A stretch of DNA of 64,000 nucleotides from CAVUCH01 sp963739995 (GCA_963739995.1 CAVUCH010000004.1:62001-126000), one strand, 5' to 3'. Shown: positions 18,398 to 28,234, counted from the first letter of the stretch. Notes: a model not told the origin generated them from the sequence alone. Made by a program: numbers and translations.

Positions 18398-18862
18398 TCA
18401 CCGCCCAAAGTTGTAACCCACCCCGAACTTCAGGTCGGCACTCTCCCACGCGCCGACCTTCACCTCGAAGAACAGCCCCCGATCGTGCTCGAGGCCGCCG
18501 ACGAAATTCAGGCCGCCACGGGTGTCGGAATCGCGGTCGCCGTCAAAGTTGTAGTAGTTGATCGCGGGCCCGCCGCCGCCGTAGACGAGCCACGGGCTCT
18601 GGTGCAGCGGGTACTTGTAGACGGCTTCGATGTTCACGGCGACGAGCGTCGCATCGTCACCCAGGCCAATCTCGAGATTCGGGCGCAGGTGCACGCGATC
18701 GACAAGCGCCGGGGTCTCCACGTGCGCGCCGAAGTAGAACTGATCGGGATCGACGCTCGCCCCGCCACGCACGCCTAGCTCGAGGCCCTGTGCCGATGCC
18801 GGCGAGCTTGCACCCAAGAGCGCCGTAAACACGGCTGCTACAAGGAATAGCTGTTTCGTCAT
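18398..18862 (-). CDS. Small outer-membrane beta-barrel protein
   Basis: A 154-residue secreted protein. The signal peptide is MTKQLFLVAAVFTALLGASS...ASAQ. The remainder alternates polar and hydrophobic residues in strands (LELGVRGGASVDPDQFYFGA, RPNLEIGLGDDATLVAVNIE, PWLVYGGGGPAINYY, LFFEVKVGAWESADLKFGVG) and ends GYNFGR, consistent with an eight-stranded OmpA/OmpX-like barrel. The start is supported by AGAGG 8 bases before the ATG. No specific function can be assigned. It converges on ahcY with a hairpin between. Confidence 0.75.
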   Translation of the reverse strand: MTKQLFLVAAVFTALLGASSPASAQGLELGVRGGASVDPDQFYFGAHVETPALVDRVHLRPNLEIGLGDDATLVAVNIEAVYKYPLHQSPWLVYGGGGPAINYYNFDGDRDSDTRGGLNFVGGLEHDRGLFFEVKVGAWESADLKFGVGYNFGR

Positions 18863-19429
18863 AATCACACCTCTCCGATCACTACGCCTACAAGAGAACT
18901 GCCACAGCGGGTATTCCGAGTCGGGGCGGGTCCACCGCGCGCCGAATCGGATGGGAAGTTTGACGAGATACGGTACCGTCCGGTTGCAGTGCGAACGTGA
19001 TGGCCGCCGTGATGTCCCTTGGGCAGCCCGGTGGGACATGTTGCGCAGGCGACCCGGCCGGACGTCGGCGGCCGGCGGCCGATCACCAGGATCTCGCGGG
19101 ACATCAGTCGCAGCGCGCACCCGAAGTAGCTTCCAAAGGGCTCCTCGACCTCGAAGCCCTGTCCGCCTCGTGGCGCTCGTGTTCGGGATCGTAGTCGCTT
19201 GGGCGTTTGTAGATTGGTTCGGTCTCGCGGGCAGGTGCAGACCCGGCGTGGGATTGCGTGCTCTCAGCCATGAACGCGCAAACTGCACGCGCCGTGCGGA
19301 ACAGATCTCTACTTGGGATCCGGCTTGAGCCGGAGTGCGGCGGCTGTCGCGCGTGTCGGGCTGCGAGCCGCGCCGCGGCCAGTGGGATTACGGAAGTGTC
19401 GGGGATTGTGCATTGCAGAGCGCAGCTCC
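18863..19429. other. 567-bp intergenic region, no gene recognised
   Basis: Between the outer-membrane barrel gene and the HEAT/DUF349 gene, both on the minus strand. I see no homologous reading frame, RNA gene or clear repeat. A short plus-strand frame contains one hydrophobic stretch (VALVFGIVVAWAFVDW, about 19168-19215) but lacks start signals and similarity. It must contain the promoter of the barrel gene. Confidence 0.5.
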
Positions 19430-22400
19430 CTACGACTTCCCCGCCAGCGCGCGACGCCGGTGTTCCCGCTGATCGAAGAACCGCTGACAGGCACGCTGGA
19501 ACCGTAGCGCCAACGGACGCACCTGCGCGTCGGGCACGAACCCCACCTGCGACCAGGACGTCTGCAGCTGCCGGATCTCGTGTTCCGCCGCGCGCAGCTT
19601 CGACTCGTCCTCGGCGCGGCCGCCGATCGTGTTGGCCGCCAGCGCCTCGCGCAGCTGCGTCGCGAGGATAGCGGCTGGAGTCGCGGCGTCGCGCCGTGCG
19701 GACTCCGGCCCCGCGAGCTGCTCGGCACGAGAGACGAGATCCTGGAGGCGCCGCAGGTTGGCCGCGACGTCGAACTCCGTGCCCCGCACCGCATCCGGAT
19801 CTGCGCCCACCGCCCCTGCCAGCGCCGCCTCGAAGCGCTGCGCAATGGGCGCGAGCACGTCCCGCGGCAGGACGGGCGCGTTTGCCCAGCGGACGCGCAG
19901 GCTTCGCACCGCCGCCACCCGGTCGACCGGTGCGGGCGGTCCCGGCGCCGCGGCGGTCGCTGTCATCGGGAGCGTCTCCGCCCGCGCGGCTGCGGCATCT
20001 GGTTCGGGGGGCATCGTCGTCGGAGCATCCTCCCCCGCTGCTGGTCGCGCAGCGTCTGCGTCGACAGCCGCGGTCTCGCGCTCCGCGGCAGCGTCGATGG
20101 CGGGCGCAGACGGCGCGGACAGGGCCAGCGCCTCAGCGATGAGTGCCTCCCGCGCGGCCAGGCGCACGTTCAGATCCAGGATGTGGCGCTGCTTGTAGCG
20201 CTCGAAGAAGCGATCGCATGCCGCACGGAAGCGCAGCCAGATCAGCTCCGACTTGTTTTTGCGTACCGGTCCGATCGTCTTCCACTCGGACTGGAGCCGC
20301 TTCAGTTCCGAGGCCGCAGCCTCCCAATGGCTCGACTCGGCCAGCGTCTCGGCGCGCACGCACAGGGCTTCCTTCTTCGCAAGGTTCTCGGACCACGCGT
20401 GCTTCCGCTGCGCGAGATCCTCGTGGCGGCGCGTGAAGAACCGATCACAGGCCGTGCGGAAACGTTCCCACGCCGCCTGTTCATCCTTGCGCGGACCTGG
20501 ACCGATCGTCTTCCACTCGGCCTGGAGCGCCTTGATCGCATCGGCGGTCGCAATCCAGTCGGTCGACTCCGCCAGCGCCTCGGCGCGCTCGCAGAGCGCG
20601 ATCTTCCGGTGCAGGTTCTCACTGCGCGCCTGCGCCTGCGTTTCGAAGAAAGCGTCCGTGCGCCCGCGCACCTCGTCGATCGCAGTCTTGAACCGGCGCC
20701 ACAGCGCCTGGCCCTGGTCACGTGGGCCAGCGGCGACCTTCTTCCACTCCTCCTGCAGATCCCGCAGCTGCCGTGCCGCCTCCGCGGGATCCCCGACCGC
20801 CCGGAGCGCCTCGGCCTTTGTGATCAGCTGCTCCTGCACGCTCGCATTGGCCCAGCGCTGCCACTCGTCGGCATCCCGGAGCTCCTGCGCGCGGGGGCCC
20901 AGCGAGGTGCGCGCCGCTTCGAGACGCTGCCGAACGGCATCCCGATCGGGGCTGTGCGGCAGGTGCTCGAGGGTGCCGAGCGCTTCCCGCGCATCCCGCA
21001 GCACGCGATCGAGCGTCTTGAGCGTCGCATCCGGCGTGGCGACGATCCGATCGGCCGCGTCGGCCGCGTGGATCGCGCGCGCGAGCGCATCGCGCTCCTC
21101 GCGCGCCCTCGCCTCCCGCATCTCCTGCTCGCGTGCCTGGATCGTCCCTTCGACGGCGGCCCACCGCGCAGCGAGCGGCGCAACGCGCTCGTCGGCCTGC
21201 AGGGGTTCGCCGATCGCGCGCCACTCGTCCCGCAGCCGCTTCAGCTGACCGCGGCCCTCCGGCCGCTTCATCAGCTCTGGATTTCCCGCCAGTGCCTCCG
21301 CCTCGGCACTGAGCGCTTCGAGGCGCTGCAGCTGTTCTTCCACCATCTCCGCCTCGCGAGCGCGGGCCTGGGCGGCCCGGCAGGCCGCCTCGAACCGCGC
21401 GATGAGCCCAGGGTCGTCTCCGCCAGGGAGCGGAGTCAATGCCTGCCATTCTTCACAGATGCCGGGCAGGGCGGCGGCGACCTCGGCAGCGGGCAGGCCG
21501 GACACCCGCGCGCACAACGCCTCACGCCGCTCCGCTGCATGGGCGCGCTCGGCCGCAAGCTGTTCGCCAGCTGCGCGCTCCGCCTCGTGGCGCGCCAGGC
21601 CGTCGCGCACGGCCGCCACCGCTTCGCCGAATCGACGCACCAGCTCGGGGTCGGCGTCTTCGCCGGTGCTGCGCCATCGCTCTTCTGCGGCATCCAGCTT
21701 GATGCCCGCCTGGTGCCAGTCGGACGGCGCCACGAGCGCCTCGACGTCGCGGCACAGGTCGCGCTGCGCTCTGCGACGCTCCTCGACGGCGGCCAGGCGC
21801 CTCGCTTCGGCCTCCGCTGCGGCGACGCCCTGTTCCTCGAGTGCGCGGAGCAGCGCACGGGCGCGGCGCTGCGCCGCCGGGTTCTTCGCGCGCGCGGCGA
21901 CCGACCGCAATGCCTGCGGGTCCGTGATGCGCTCCACGGCACCAAGCGCGACGTCCTTGTAGTCCGACTTCAACGCCGTCGCGGTCAGCTCCTGCGGATC
22001 GGCCAGCCGCGCGAGCGCGGCCAGGCGGGTCTCCGCCGACTCGGAACGGCGGGCTGTCGTGCCGAGCGCCCGCGGGTCATCGCTCAACCGGTCGAGCGCA
22101 CGGCGGCTCACGGACCCGCGGCGCGCCGTCTTCGCGACGAGCACCAGCTGCTTCTGCGCCTCCGCTGCCGGCAGCGCGGTGAGTCCGTCGACCGCCGCCA
22201 GGCTGGCGGCCTCGTCGGCCTCGTACGCACCGAGCGCGATGTCGAGCAGCACCCCCGACGCCTCGTCGCGCACCTGCGCGTCGCTCTCCCGCCGGACGAC
22301 GTCGGTCAGCACTGCAACGTTCCCGAGCCGGCTCACGGCGGCGCGGCGCACGCGCGGGTCGGGATCCGTACGTGCGAGCGCCACCAGGAGATCGTGCTCC

Positions 22401-22492
22401 TCGTCCTGAACGTCCTGCACGCCCATGGCGCGGACCGCGGGGTCGGCGTGCTTCCAGCGCGGCTGTGTCTTGAAGCGATCGAGAAGGCCCAT
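19430..22492 (-). CDS. Large HEAT-repeat / DUF349 protein
   Basis: A 1020-residue cytoplasmic protein without signal peptide. Residues about 15-230 are HEAT-like helical repeats (ALARTDPDPRVRRAAVSRLG, SDAQVRDEASGVLLDIALG). The rest is long helical sequence with repeated DUF349 units, each with a tryptophan motif: LQEEWKKVAAGPRDQGQALW, LQAEWKTIGPGPRKDEQAAW, LQSEWKTIGPVRKNKSELIW and LQTSWSQVGFVPDAQVRPLA. A Pro/Ala-rich linker (about 815-870) precedes the last unit. DUF349 proteins are poorly understood; some have been linked to RNA or ribosome regulation. The ATG at 22492 begins MGLLDRFKTQPRWKHADP, a conserved-looking start; upstream sequence is arrays. Confidence 0.82.
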   Translation of the reverse strand: MGLLDRFKTQPRWKHADPAVRAMGVQDVQDEEHDLLVALARTDPDPRVRRAAVSRLGNVAVLTDVVRRESDAQVRDEASGVLLDIALGAYEADEAASLAAVDGLTALPAAEAQKQLVLVAKTARRGSVSRRALDRLSDDPRALGTTARRSESAETRLAALARLADPQELTATALKSDYKDVALGAVERITDPQALRSVAARAKNPAAQRRARALLRALEEQGVAAAEAEARRLAAVEERRRAQRDLCRDVEALVAPSDWHQAGIKLDAAEERWRSTGEDADPELVRRFGEAVAAVRDGLARHEAERAAGEQLAAERAHAAERREALCARVSGLPAAEVAAALPGICEEWQALTPLPGGDDPGLIARFEAACRAAQARAREAEMVEEQLQRLEALSAEAEALAGNPELMKRPEGRGQLKRLRDEWRAIGEPLQADERVAPLAARWAAVEGTIQAREQEMREARAREERDALARAIHAADAADRIVATPDATLKTLDRVLRDAREALGTLEHLPHSPDRDAVRQRLEAARTSLGPRAQELRDADEWQRWANASVQEQLITKAEALRAVGDPAEAARQLRDLQEEWKKVAAGPRDQGQALWRRFKTAIDEVRGRTDAFFETQAQARSENLHRKIALCERAEALAESTDWIATADAIKALQAEWKTIGPGPRKDEQAAWERFRTACDRFFTRRHEDLAQRKHAWSENLAKKEALCVRAETLAESSHWEAAASELKRLQSEWKTIGPVRKNKSELIWLRFRAACDRFFERYKQRHILDLNVRLAAREALIAEALALSAPSAPAIDAAAERETAAVDADAARPAAGEDAPTTMPPEPDAAAARAETLPMTATAAAPGPPAPVDRVAAVRSLRVRWANAPVLPRDVLAPIAQRFEAALAGAVGADPDAVRGTEFDVAANLRRLQDLVSRAEQLAGPESARRDAATPAAILATQLREALAANTIGGRAEDESKLRAAEHEIRQLQTSWSQVGFVPDAQVRPLALRFQRACQRFFDQREHRRRALAGKS

Positions 22493-22732
22493 GCTGTGTA
22501 ACGGCCGACGCGCGGGACTGCCGTTCCCATCCGGCGGTCGCACCCAGCCTGCCCCGGGGAACGCTCGCACGTGCCGGAGCAATACAGTCTACAGGAGGCG
22601 CCACCCTCGCTGCCAATCATCCGCCCGCCGCGCAAAGGGCCGGCGCTGATTCGCAGGTCTGCGCAATTTCGGGCATGAGAGGAGCGGCTCTTGCACCCGC
22701 TGAACCGACCATGTCGCATGCACCGCCCGCGG

Positions 22733-22826
22733 GGTCGGCGGTCGGCGGTCGGCGGTGGGCGGTGGGCGGTGGGCGGTGCGGCGGTGGGCGGTGGGCGGTG
22801 GGCGGTAGTAGGTGGCAGGCGGTGGA
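22733..22826. repeat. Heptamer tandem array (GGCGGTG/GGCGGTC)
   Basis: About 13 units on the plus strand. With the array at 22895-22955, which has the complementary unit (ACCGCCT), it forms an inverted pair about 70 bases apart inside the 476-bp gap between the peroxiredoxin stop and the DUF349 start. Confidence 0.92.
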
Positions 22827-22894
22827 CAGCTCCGAAGGCTGGGCGGTGGCGGATCGCACCTGAATTAGACGGCCGATGTGCCAGGGCTCAGCCT

Positions 22895-22955
<61 letters not shown>

Positions 22956-22968
22956 AAAATCGTCCGCG

Positions 22969-23520
22969 TCACTCCCCCTTCGCCTTCGGGACGTTCAGCT
23001 CCTTGAGCCGCGCGACGATGTCCTGCGCGGCGGTGGGAATCTTGACCTCGCGATCGACGTGCAGGATTTTGCCGTCGGGCCCGATGTAGAACGTCCAGCG
23101 CCGCGCGACGTTGAACGGGCCGATCACGCCGTAGGCCGTAGCAACCTTCTTGTCGCCGTCGCTCAGGATGGGGTAATCCGCTTCGAGCGACTTCGCGAAC
23201 TTGGTGTTGGTCTCCAGGTCATCGACGCTCGCGGCGAAGTACGCGATGTCGAACTGTCGCAGGTCTGAGCCGCCCTCACGGAGCGACTTGCATTCGGCCG
23301 TTCAACCACCGGTGAATGCCTTCGGGAACCAGGCGAGGACGACCGTCTTGCCTTTCAGGTCCGCGAGACTATGGGTCTTGCCGTCGGACCCGGGGAGCGA
23401 GAACGCCGGCGCCTGATCGCCCGCCTTCAACTCCTTCTCGGGCCCGCCCTGCGCGTACGCGTAGGCGGCGATGGCGAGGAGCACGACGCCCGCGAACGCC
23501 ACCAGTTTGGGGTTAGCCAC
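22969..23520 (-). CDS. Peroxiredoxin, probable selenoprotein (UGA at codon 73)
   Basis: A 183-residue thiol peroxidase of the AhpC/TSA-BCP type, anchored or exported by an N-terminal hydrophobic segment (LVAFAGVVLLAIAAYAYAQ). The frame is open from 23520 to 22969 except for one TGA at 23304-23302. That TGA falls where the family has the peroxidatic cysteine: FPKAFTGG-U-TAECKSLREGG, with a resolving-type Cys four residues later. Homology continues past it (FDIAYFAASVDDLETNTKFA, YPILSDGDKKVATAYGVIG, RRWTFYIGPDGKILHVDREV). A SECIS-like hairpin follows the UGA. The GTG at 23520 is chosen because GGAGGAGG lies 5 bases upstream; an in-frame ATG at 23535 overlaps that Shine-Dalgarno. A sense-to-stop mutation is the alternative, but its position and the hairpin argue for selenocysteine. 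Confidence 0.82.
23268..23288 (-). promoter_or_regulatory. SECIS-like hairpin downstream of the UGA codon
   Basis: Counting from the base after the UGA, nucleotides 14-21 (AGUCGCUC) pair with 27-34 (GGGCGGCU): eight base pairs including two G.U, closing a 5-nt loop CGUGA. The loop begins 22 nt after the UGA and has a GU in it. As I know them, bacterial SECIS elements sit just downstream of the UGA inside the coding region and expose a G/U in the apical loop about 16-37 nt away, so this fits. Confidence 0.65.
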
Positions 23521-23694
23521 CAGTTCCTCCTCCATGGTCGCGTGCCGTTCTGTCGACGCGACTTCCGTTCCGGATTTCACCTGCGAACCAGGATTCTCGA
23601 ATTCTACACCATCAATTCGGGCGAACCGCCGCGGCGTGGGGCGGGCGGGTGACCGCAAAACGTGCGCGAGTGTACGCGCGGGCGCACCGTGCCG

Positions 23695-23700
23695 TATCCT
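23695..23700 (+). promoter_or_regulatory. Possible -10 box of the acetyltransferase gene
   Basis: TATCCT ends 6 bases before the ATG at 23707; no Shine-Dalgarno. It fits the leaderless geometry seen elsewhere in the window. Confidence 0.35.
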
Positions 23701-23706
23701 TGTGCG

Positions 23707-24246
23707 ATGCCCGGGCAGCCTCCCGCGTCACCAGTGCGCATCAGGATCGCGACGGCCGCCGATCTGCCCGTGATCCTCACGTTCATTCGCGAGCTGGCGT
23801 TCTACGAGCAGCTGGAACACCAGGTCGTGGCCACTGAGGCGCTTCTCCAGCAGCACCTGTTCGGCGAGCGCCCGGTTGCCGAAGCGCTGCTGGCGGAAAC
23901 ATCCGGAGGTCCGGAGGGCTTTGCCCTGTTCTTTCCGAACTTCTCCACGTTCCTTGGCCGCCCCGGCATCTACCTGGAAGACCTGTACGTGCGTGAGGGC
24001 GCGCGCGGTCACGGGATTGGCAAGGCCCTGCTGTCGCGTCTCGCGCGCATCGCGCTGGAGCGTGGATGGGGCCGCGTCGAATGGGCCGTGCTCGACTGGA
24101 ACGCTCCGGCGATCGGCTTCTACAACGGGCTGGGCGCCACGCTCCTCGACAACTGGCGCATCTGCCGCCTGACGGGCGATGCCCTCGTGCAGCTCGCAGG
24201 TGAGGGACCCTCCGGCACCGGCGGAACTGTCCGCCACCAGGAATAA
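23707..24246 (+). CDS. GNAT acetyltransferase, spermidine/diamine (SSAT)-like
   Basis: A 179-residue GNAT-fold N-acetyltransferase transferring acetyl from acetyl-CoA to an amine. The sequence follows the SSAT/thialysine acetyltransferase pattern: [62 protein letters not shown], the CoA-binding [15 protein letters not shown], and [19 protein letters not shown]. The substrate may be a polyamine or lysine analogue. The stop overlaps the parC start in TAATG, so the two are translationally coupled, which is unusual company for a topoisomerase. Confidence 0.88.
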   Translation: MPGQPPASPVRIRIATAADLPVILTFIRELAFYEQLEHQVVATEALLQQHLFGERPVAEALLAETSGGPEGFALFFPNFSTFLGRPGIYLEDLYVREGARGHGIGKALLSRLARIALERGWGRVEWAVLDWNAPAIGFYNGLGATLLDNWRICRLTGDALVQLAGEGPSGTGGTVRHQE

Positions 24247-26711
24247 TGGCCAAACGTCCATCGGACGACCTCTCACTCTTCGACCTGCCGGACGAGCCCG
24301 ACGTGGCGCCGGCAACGCCGCCTCAGGCCCCCCCGTCTTCCCGGGGCTCCGGGGGGGGCACCGGAGGCAACGGCTCGGGCCGCGGGATGAGCGGCGATGG
24401 TTCCGCCGTCGCCCTGCACGAAGCCGCGCAGGCGCGCTACCTGAATTACGCCCTGTCCGTCATCACCGCACGCGCGCTGCCCGACGTGCGCGATGGATTG
24501 AAGCCCGTGCAGCGCCGCATCCTCTACACGATGTGGCAGCAGAACCTCACCGCCGACGTCAAGCACCGCAAGTGCGCGAAGGTCGTGGGCGACGTGATGG
24601 GCAACTACCACCCCCACGGCGACTCGGCGATCTACGAGACACTCGTGCGAATGGCGCAGCCCTTCTCGCTGCGCTACCCGCTCGTGGACGGCTCGGGCAA
24701 CTTCGGCTCGCTCGACGGCGACGGCGCCGCCGCGATGCGGTACACCGAGTGCCGTCTCGCGCGTCTCAGCGACGAGATGCTCGAGGAGATCGATCAGTCC
24801 ACGGTGCACTTCCGGCCGAACTACGACGGCACGAAGTCGGAGCCCGTGGTGCTGCCCGCGCGTGTGCCGAACCTGCTCGTCAACGGCGCGACGGGCATTG
24901 CCGTCGGCATGGCTACGAGCATCCCGCCGCACAACCTCGGCGAGGTCTGCGCGGCGCTCATCAAGCTCCTCGACAACCCCGAGCTCACGACTCCGCAGCT
25001 GTGCCGCTGGGTGAAGGCTCCGGACTTCCCCACCGGCGGACAGATCCTGAACACGCCTGATGAACTGAAGGAGATCTACAAGACGGGCTCGGGCGCCATC
25101 CGCCTCCGCGCCACGTGGGAGGTCGGCGAGCCGACGCGGGCGGGGCACACGATCTTCGTCACGAGCATCCCCTACGCGCTCGACAAGTCGACCGTCATCG
25201 AGCGCATCGCCGAGATCGTCGTCGGACGCAAACTGCCGCCGCTCGTCGACGTGAAGGACGTGTCCACCGACGATGTGCGGATCGAGCTGACGGTGAAGCG
25301 CGAGGCGGATCCGAAGATGGTGATGGCGTACCTGTTCAGGCACACGCCGCTGCAGAGCAACTTCCCCGTCAACCTGACGTGCCTCATCCCCACGGAGAAC
25401 CCGGAGGTCGGGCGCCCGGAACGCTGCGAGCTGAAGACGATCCTGTGGCACTTCCTCCACTTCCGCCTCGAAGTCGTCACCGCGCGGCTCGAACACGAGC
25501 TCGCGGCGCTCCGCAAACGGATTCACATCCTGGAAGGGTTCGAGAAGGTCTTCGATGCGCTCGACGAGATCCTGCGCATCATCCGTAAGTCGGACGGCAA
25601 GAGCGACGCGGCCGCCAAGATCATGGCGCGGTTCGCCCTCGATGCCGACCAGACCGACGCCATCCTGGAGCTGAAGATCTATCGCCTGGCGCGGCTCGAG
25701 ATCCTCCTGATCACCAACGAGCTGTCCGACAAACGGAAGCGTGCGCGGCAGATCGGCGCACTGCTCGGCGACGACGACAGCCGCTGGGCGATCGTGCGCG
25801 AGGAGCTCGAGACCATCCAGAAGACGTACGGCAACGCGAAGGTCGATCCGCGCCGTTCGCTGATAGAGGCGACGGTCACGGACGTCGAATACTCCGCCGA
25901 CCACTTCATCGTCGAGGAGGACAACGTCGTGATCCTCACGCGCGATGGATGGGTCAAGCGCCAGAAGGAAGTAAAGGACCTGTCAACGACCCGCCTGCGT
26001 GAGGGCGATCAGGTGATCGCGGTGCTCGCGGGCAGCACGCGCGCGACGGCGGTCTTCTTCACCAACTTCGGCATCGCGTACTCGTGCCGGATCGTGGACG
26101 TGCCGGCGTCCACCGGCTACGGCGAGCCGATCCAGCGGCTCTTCAAGTTCCGTGACGGCGAGCGCATCGTCGGCGCGGTGAGCCTCGATCCGCGCGTGAC
26201 ACCGAACATCACGCCGGCGGCCGAGGGACAGCCGGCGCGCGTGCACGCCGTGGCGGTTACGACCGACGGATACGCGCTGCGGTTCAACCTGGATGGCTTC
26301 GTCGACCCCAGCACGCGCGCCGGGCGCCGCTACGCGCGTCCGGCGGAGGGCGTCGAAGTGGTAAGCGTCGCGGCGATCGACGGCACCGAGACGATGATCG
26401 TGGCGACGCAGCAGGCACGCGCGGTGCTCTGCCCCGTAGCTGAGATCAACTACCTCGCCGGGCCGGGCCGGGGTGTCATCCTCATCAAGCTCACGGGCGA
26501 CGACGACCGCGTGCTCGGGTTTGTTGCGTCCCGGGGCGATCGGGACCTGATGGTCGTCGAGACCACCCGGGGCGCCGAGCAGACGATCAGCACGGGGAAG
26601 TACGAAGTCACCGGGCGCGGCGGCAAGGGTCGAGAACTGCTGCAGCGGGGCGGGTTCACGCGGGTGATCCCGAACGCGCCGGAGCTCCCGCAGCTCGGGC
26701 CGGATCGCTGA
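24246..26711 (+). CDS. parC: DNA topoisomerase IV subunit A (type IIA, GyrA/ParC family)
   Basis: An 821-residue type IIA topoisomerase A subunit that cuts and rejoins DNA with ParE. An N-terminal extension of about 55 Gly/Ser/Pro-rich residues precedes the catalytic domain. Motifs: [43 protein letters not shown] (QRDR region), and the active-site tyrosine in [11 protein letters not shown]. The C-terminal part has beta-pinwheel repeats ([49 protein letters not shown]). The canonical GyrA box is not evident, favouring ParC. The B subunit is probably the gene at 35399. The start overlaps the acetyltransferase stop. Confidence 0.9.
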   Translation: MAKRPSDDLSLFDLPDEPDVAPATPPQAPPSSRGSGGGTGGNGSGRGMSGDGSAVALHEAAQARYLNYALSVITARALPDVRDGLKPVQRRILYTMWQQNLTADVKHRKCAKVVGDVMGNYHPHGDSAIYETLVRMAQPFSLRYPLVDGSGNFGSLDGDGAAAMRYTECRLARLSDEMLEEIDQSTVHFRPNYDGTKSEPVVLPARVPNLLVNGATGIAVGMATSIPPHNLGEVCAALIKLLDNPELTTPQLCRWVKAPDFPTGGQILNTPDELKEIYKTGSGAIRLRATWEVGEPTRAGHTIFVTSIPYALDKSTVIERIAEIVVGRKLPPLVDVKDVSTDDVRIELTVKREADPKMVMAYLFRHTPLQSNFPVNLTCLIPTENPEVGRPERCELKTILWHFLHFRLEVVTARLEHELAALRKRIHILEGFEKVFDALDEILRIIRKSDGKSDAAAKIMARFALDADQTDAILELKIYRLARLEILLITNELSDKRKRARQIGALLGDDDSRWAIVREELETIQKTYGNAKVDPRRSLIEATVTDVEYSADHFIVEEDNVVILTRDGWVKRQKEVKDLSTTRLREGDQVIAVLAGSTRATAVFFTNFGIAYSCRIVDVPASTGYGEPIQRLFKFRDGERIVGAVSLDPRVTPNITPAAEGQPARVHAVAVTTDGYALRFNLDGFVDPSTRAGRRYARPAEGVEVVSVAAIDGTETMIVATQQARAVLCPVAEINYLAGPGRGVILIKLTGDDDRVLGFVASRGDRDLMVVETTRGAEQTISTGKYEVTGRGGKGRELLQRGGFTRVIPNAPELPQLGPDR

Positions 26712-26720
26712 GGCTCGTCC

Positions 26721-26740
26721 GCCGGGATTAAAATCCCGGC
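26721..26740. repeat. REP-like palindrome after parC
   Basis: GCCGGGATTAAAATCCCGGC, a perfect palindrome with the same GCCGGG/CCCGGC ends as the other REP copies but with ATTAAAAT in the middle, so both arms have changed together. Confidence 0.75.
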
Positions 26741-26839
26741 TCCACACCGTCAGCAGCGGTGCCGGTATCAGCAGCCCTTCAGGCGGACTGCAAGTTGCTG
26801 TCCTTGATGACGGTCAGGCGAGTCCCACCCGCCGGAAGC

Positions 26840-27685
26840 ATGCGCACACGGGCGCTCGTCGCGGTCGTCGTATCGACGGCTTTGGTACTCACGATGAAGT
26901 GGCTCGTTGCCCGCGTCGAACCGCGCCTGACGTTCTTCCCGTCGCTGGGCGAAACGGAGACGCCGGCGAGCATCGGCCTCGAGTACCTGCCCCTCTCAAT
27001 CCGGACCGCGGATGGCGAGACCATCGCCGCCTGGTGGATTCCGCACCAGGCGGCCCGGGCCGACATCGTCTACTTTCACGGCAACGGCGGCAACCTCTCG
27101 ATGTGGCTGCCCATCCTCGCCGGTGTGCAGGCGAGTGGCCTCAACGTGCTGGCGTTCGATTACCGCGGATACGGCCGGAGCACCGGGTCGCCGACCGAGA
27201 TGGGCCTGTATCGCGATACGGATGCCGTGCTGGCCGAACTGGCCCGTCTGCGTCAGGAAGCACGCCCGGTCCACACCGGCGTGCCCCGCCCGGTCGTCTA
27301 CTGGGGGCGTTCGCTCGGCGGGCCCGTGGCGGCATACGCCAGCACCGTCACGCGGCCCGATGGGCTGATTCTCGAATCCACGTTTCCCGACAAGCGGGCG
27401 GTGCTGGCCGGCCGTTTTCTGCTGCGCTCGCTCGATCGGCTGACGTCGTTCCGCTTCGAGACCGCCAGCAGGCTGCGCGGCTTCGACCGCCCGGTGCTCG
27501 TCATGCACGGCGACTCGGACTCGGTCGTTCCCTACGCCGCCGGACGCGCCCTGTTCGAGCGCCTGGCCGAGCCGAAGCGGTTCGTGACGCTGCGCGGTGC
27601 CGATCACAACGATTTGCACCCGGCCACGGCACGCGAGTACTGGGAGGCAGTGACGGATCTGGTCTCGCAGGCGGGTGGCGGCTGA
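26840..27685 (+). CDS. Membrane-anchored alpha/beta hydrolase (Bem46/ABHD13-like)
   Basis: A 281-residue alpha/beta-hydrolase with an N-terminal membrane anchor (ALVAVVVSTALVLTMKWLVA). The PxLTFFPSLGET segment and IVYFHGNGGNLSMWL (HGNGG oxyanion motif) mark the Bem46/YfhR group. The nucleophile is in YWGRSLGGPVAAY, the acid in MHGDSDSVVPY, and the histidine in GADHNDL. Its substrate is unknown. The start at 26840 gives a clean anchor; ATGs at 26807 and 26759 are in frame and possible. Confidence 0.83.
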   Translation: MRTRALVAVVVSTALVLTMKWLVARVEPRLTFFPSLGETETPASIGLEYLPLSIRTADGETIAAWWIPHQAARADIVYFHGNGGNLSMWLPILAGVQASGLNVLAFDYRGYGRSTGSPTEMGLYRDTDAVLAELARLRQEARPVHTGVPRPVVYWGRSLGGPVAAYASTVTRPDGLILESTFPDKRAVLAGRFLLRSLDRLTSFRFETASRLRGFDRPVLVMHGDSDSVVPYAAGRALFERLAEPKRFVTLRGADHNDLHPATAREYWEAVTDLVSQAGGG

Positions 27686-27763
27686 TCGCGGCCGGCAGCG
27701 ACACGCGATGCGCCGGCCCGACGTCGGTCAGACCGGCGCGGATTCAACGTCCGGCGAACGCGG

Positions 27764-28234
27764 TTACGAACAGGTGGGCCGGATCATCTTCACGTCCTGC
27801 ACCCCGAGCAGCGGCAGTCCGATCAGATCCCCTTTCAGCTCCGACTTGCTCTCTGTCTTCACATCGTCGGCATTCTCACGTTCGACTTTGGTCTTCGTGT
27901 TGACCTTCACCTTCCCGTCATCACTGTCGGCGGCCTTGCCCTTCACTTCGACCATGTGTCCGACGTGACTCTGCAGGTCGTCGGCGTCGCCGCCGACGAG
28001 CAGGTAGCTGTGCAATTCGTTCTTCTTGTCCGCCACGTTCGTCAACCGGTACTGCGTCGTCCCGCCGCTCGACTGAGGCGAACGCTCGAGGCACCCGGTC
28101 AGCGTCACATCCTTACCGTCTTTGACCTCGAGCTTGGTCTCGGTCTGGACCTTGTCGGCTTGCCCCGCCGCCCCGAGCGGCACGGCCGCCGCTCCGACAA
28201 TCGCTATTGCTGAGAAAACGTGCTTGAACGTCAT
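27764..28234 (-). CDS. Secreted protein of unknown function
   Basis: A 156-residue exported protein I cannot name. The signal peptide is MTFKHVFSAIAIVGAAAVPLGAAG. The mature part begins with a charged segment (KVQTETKLEVKDGKD), then VTLTGCLERS, YRLTNVAD, SYLLVGGDADDLQSHVGHMVEVKG, and a repetitive Lys/Asp/Glu segment. The TGCL...YxLT...HVGxxVEVxG pattern recurs in small OB-fold-like exported proteins of Acidobacteriota, as I remember them. The start is supported by GGAGGG 9 bases upstream. Confidence 0.7.
   Translation of the reverse strand: MTFKHVFSAIAIVGAAAVPLGAAGQADKVQTETKLEVKDGKDVTLTGCLERSPQSSGGTTQYRLTNVADKKNELHSYLLVGGDADDLQSHVGHMVEVKGKAADSDDGKVKVNTKTKVERENADDVKTESKSELKGDLIGLPLLGVQDVKMIRPTCS

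Noticed and set aside
18951..19328. Small membrane protein gene in the 18.9-19.4 kb gap
   Set aside because: One hydrophobic stretch only, no ribosome-binding site or promoter, and Arg-rich sequence on both sides typical of a non-coding frame in GC-rich DNA.
23302..23304. Peroxiredoxin TGA read as a nonsense mutation (pseudogene)
   Set aside because: The TGA replaces precisely the catalytic cysteine, the rest of the gene is intact, and a SECIS-like hairpin follows. Selenocysteine is the better explanation, pending genome-level proof.
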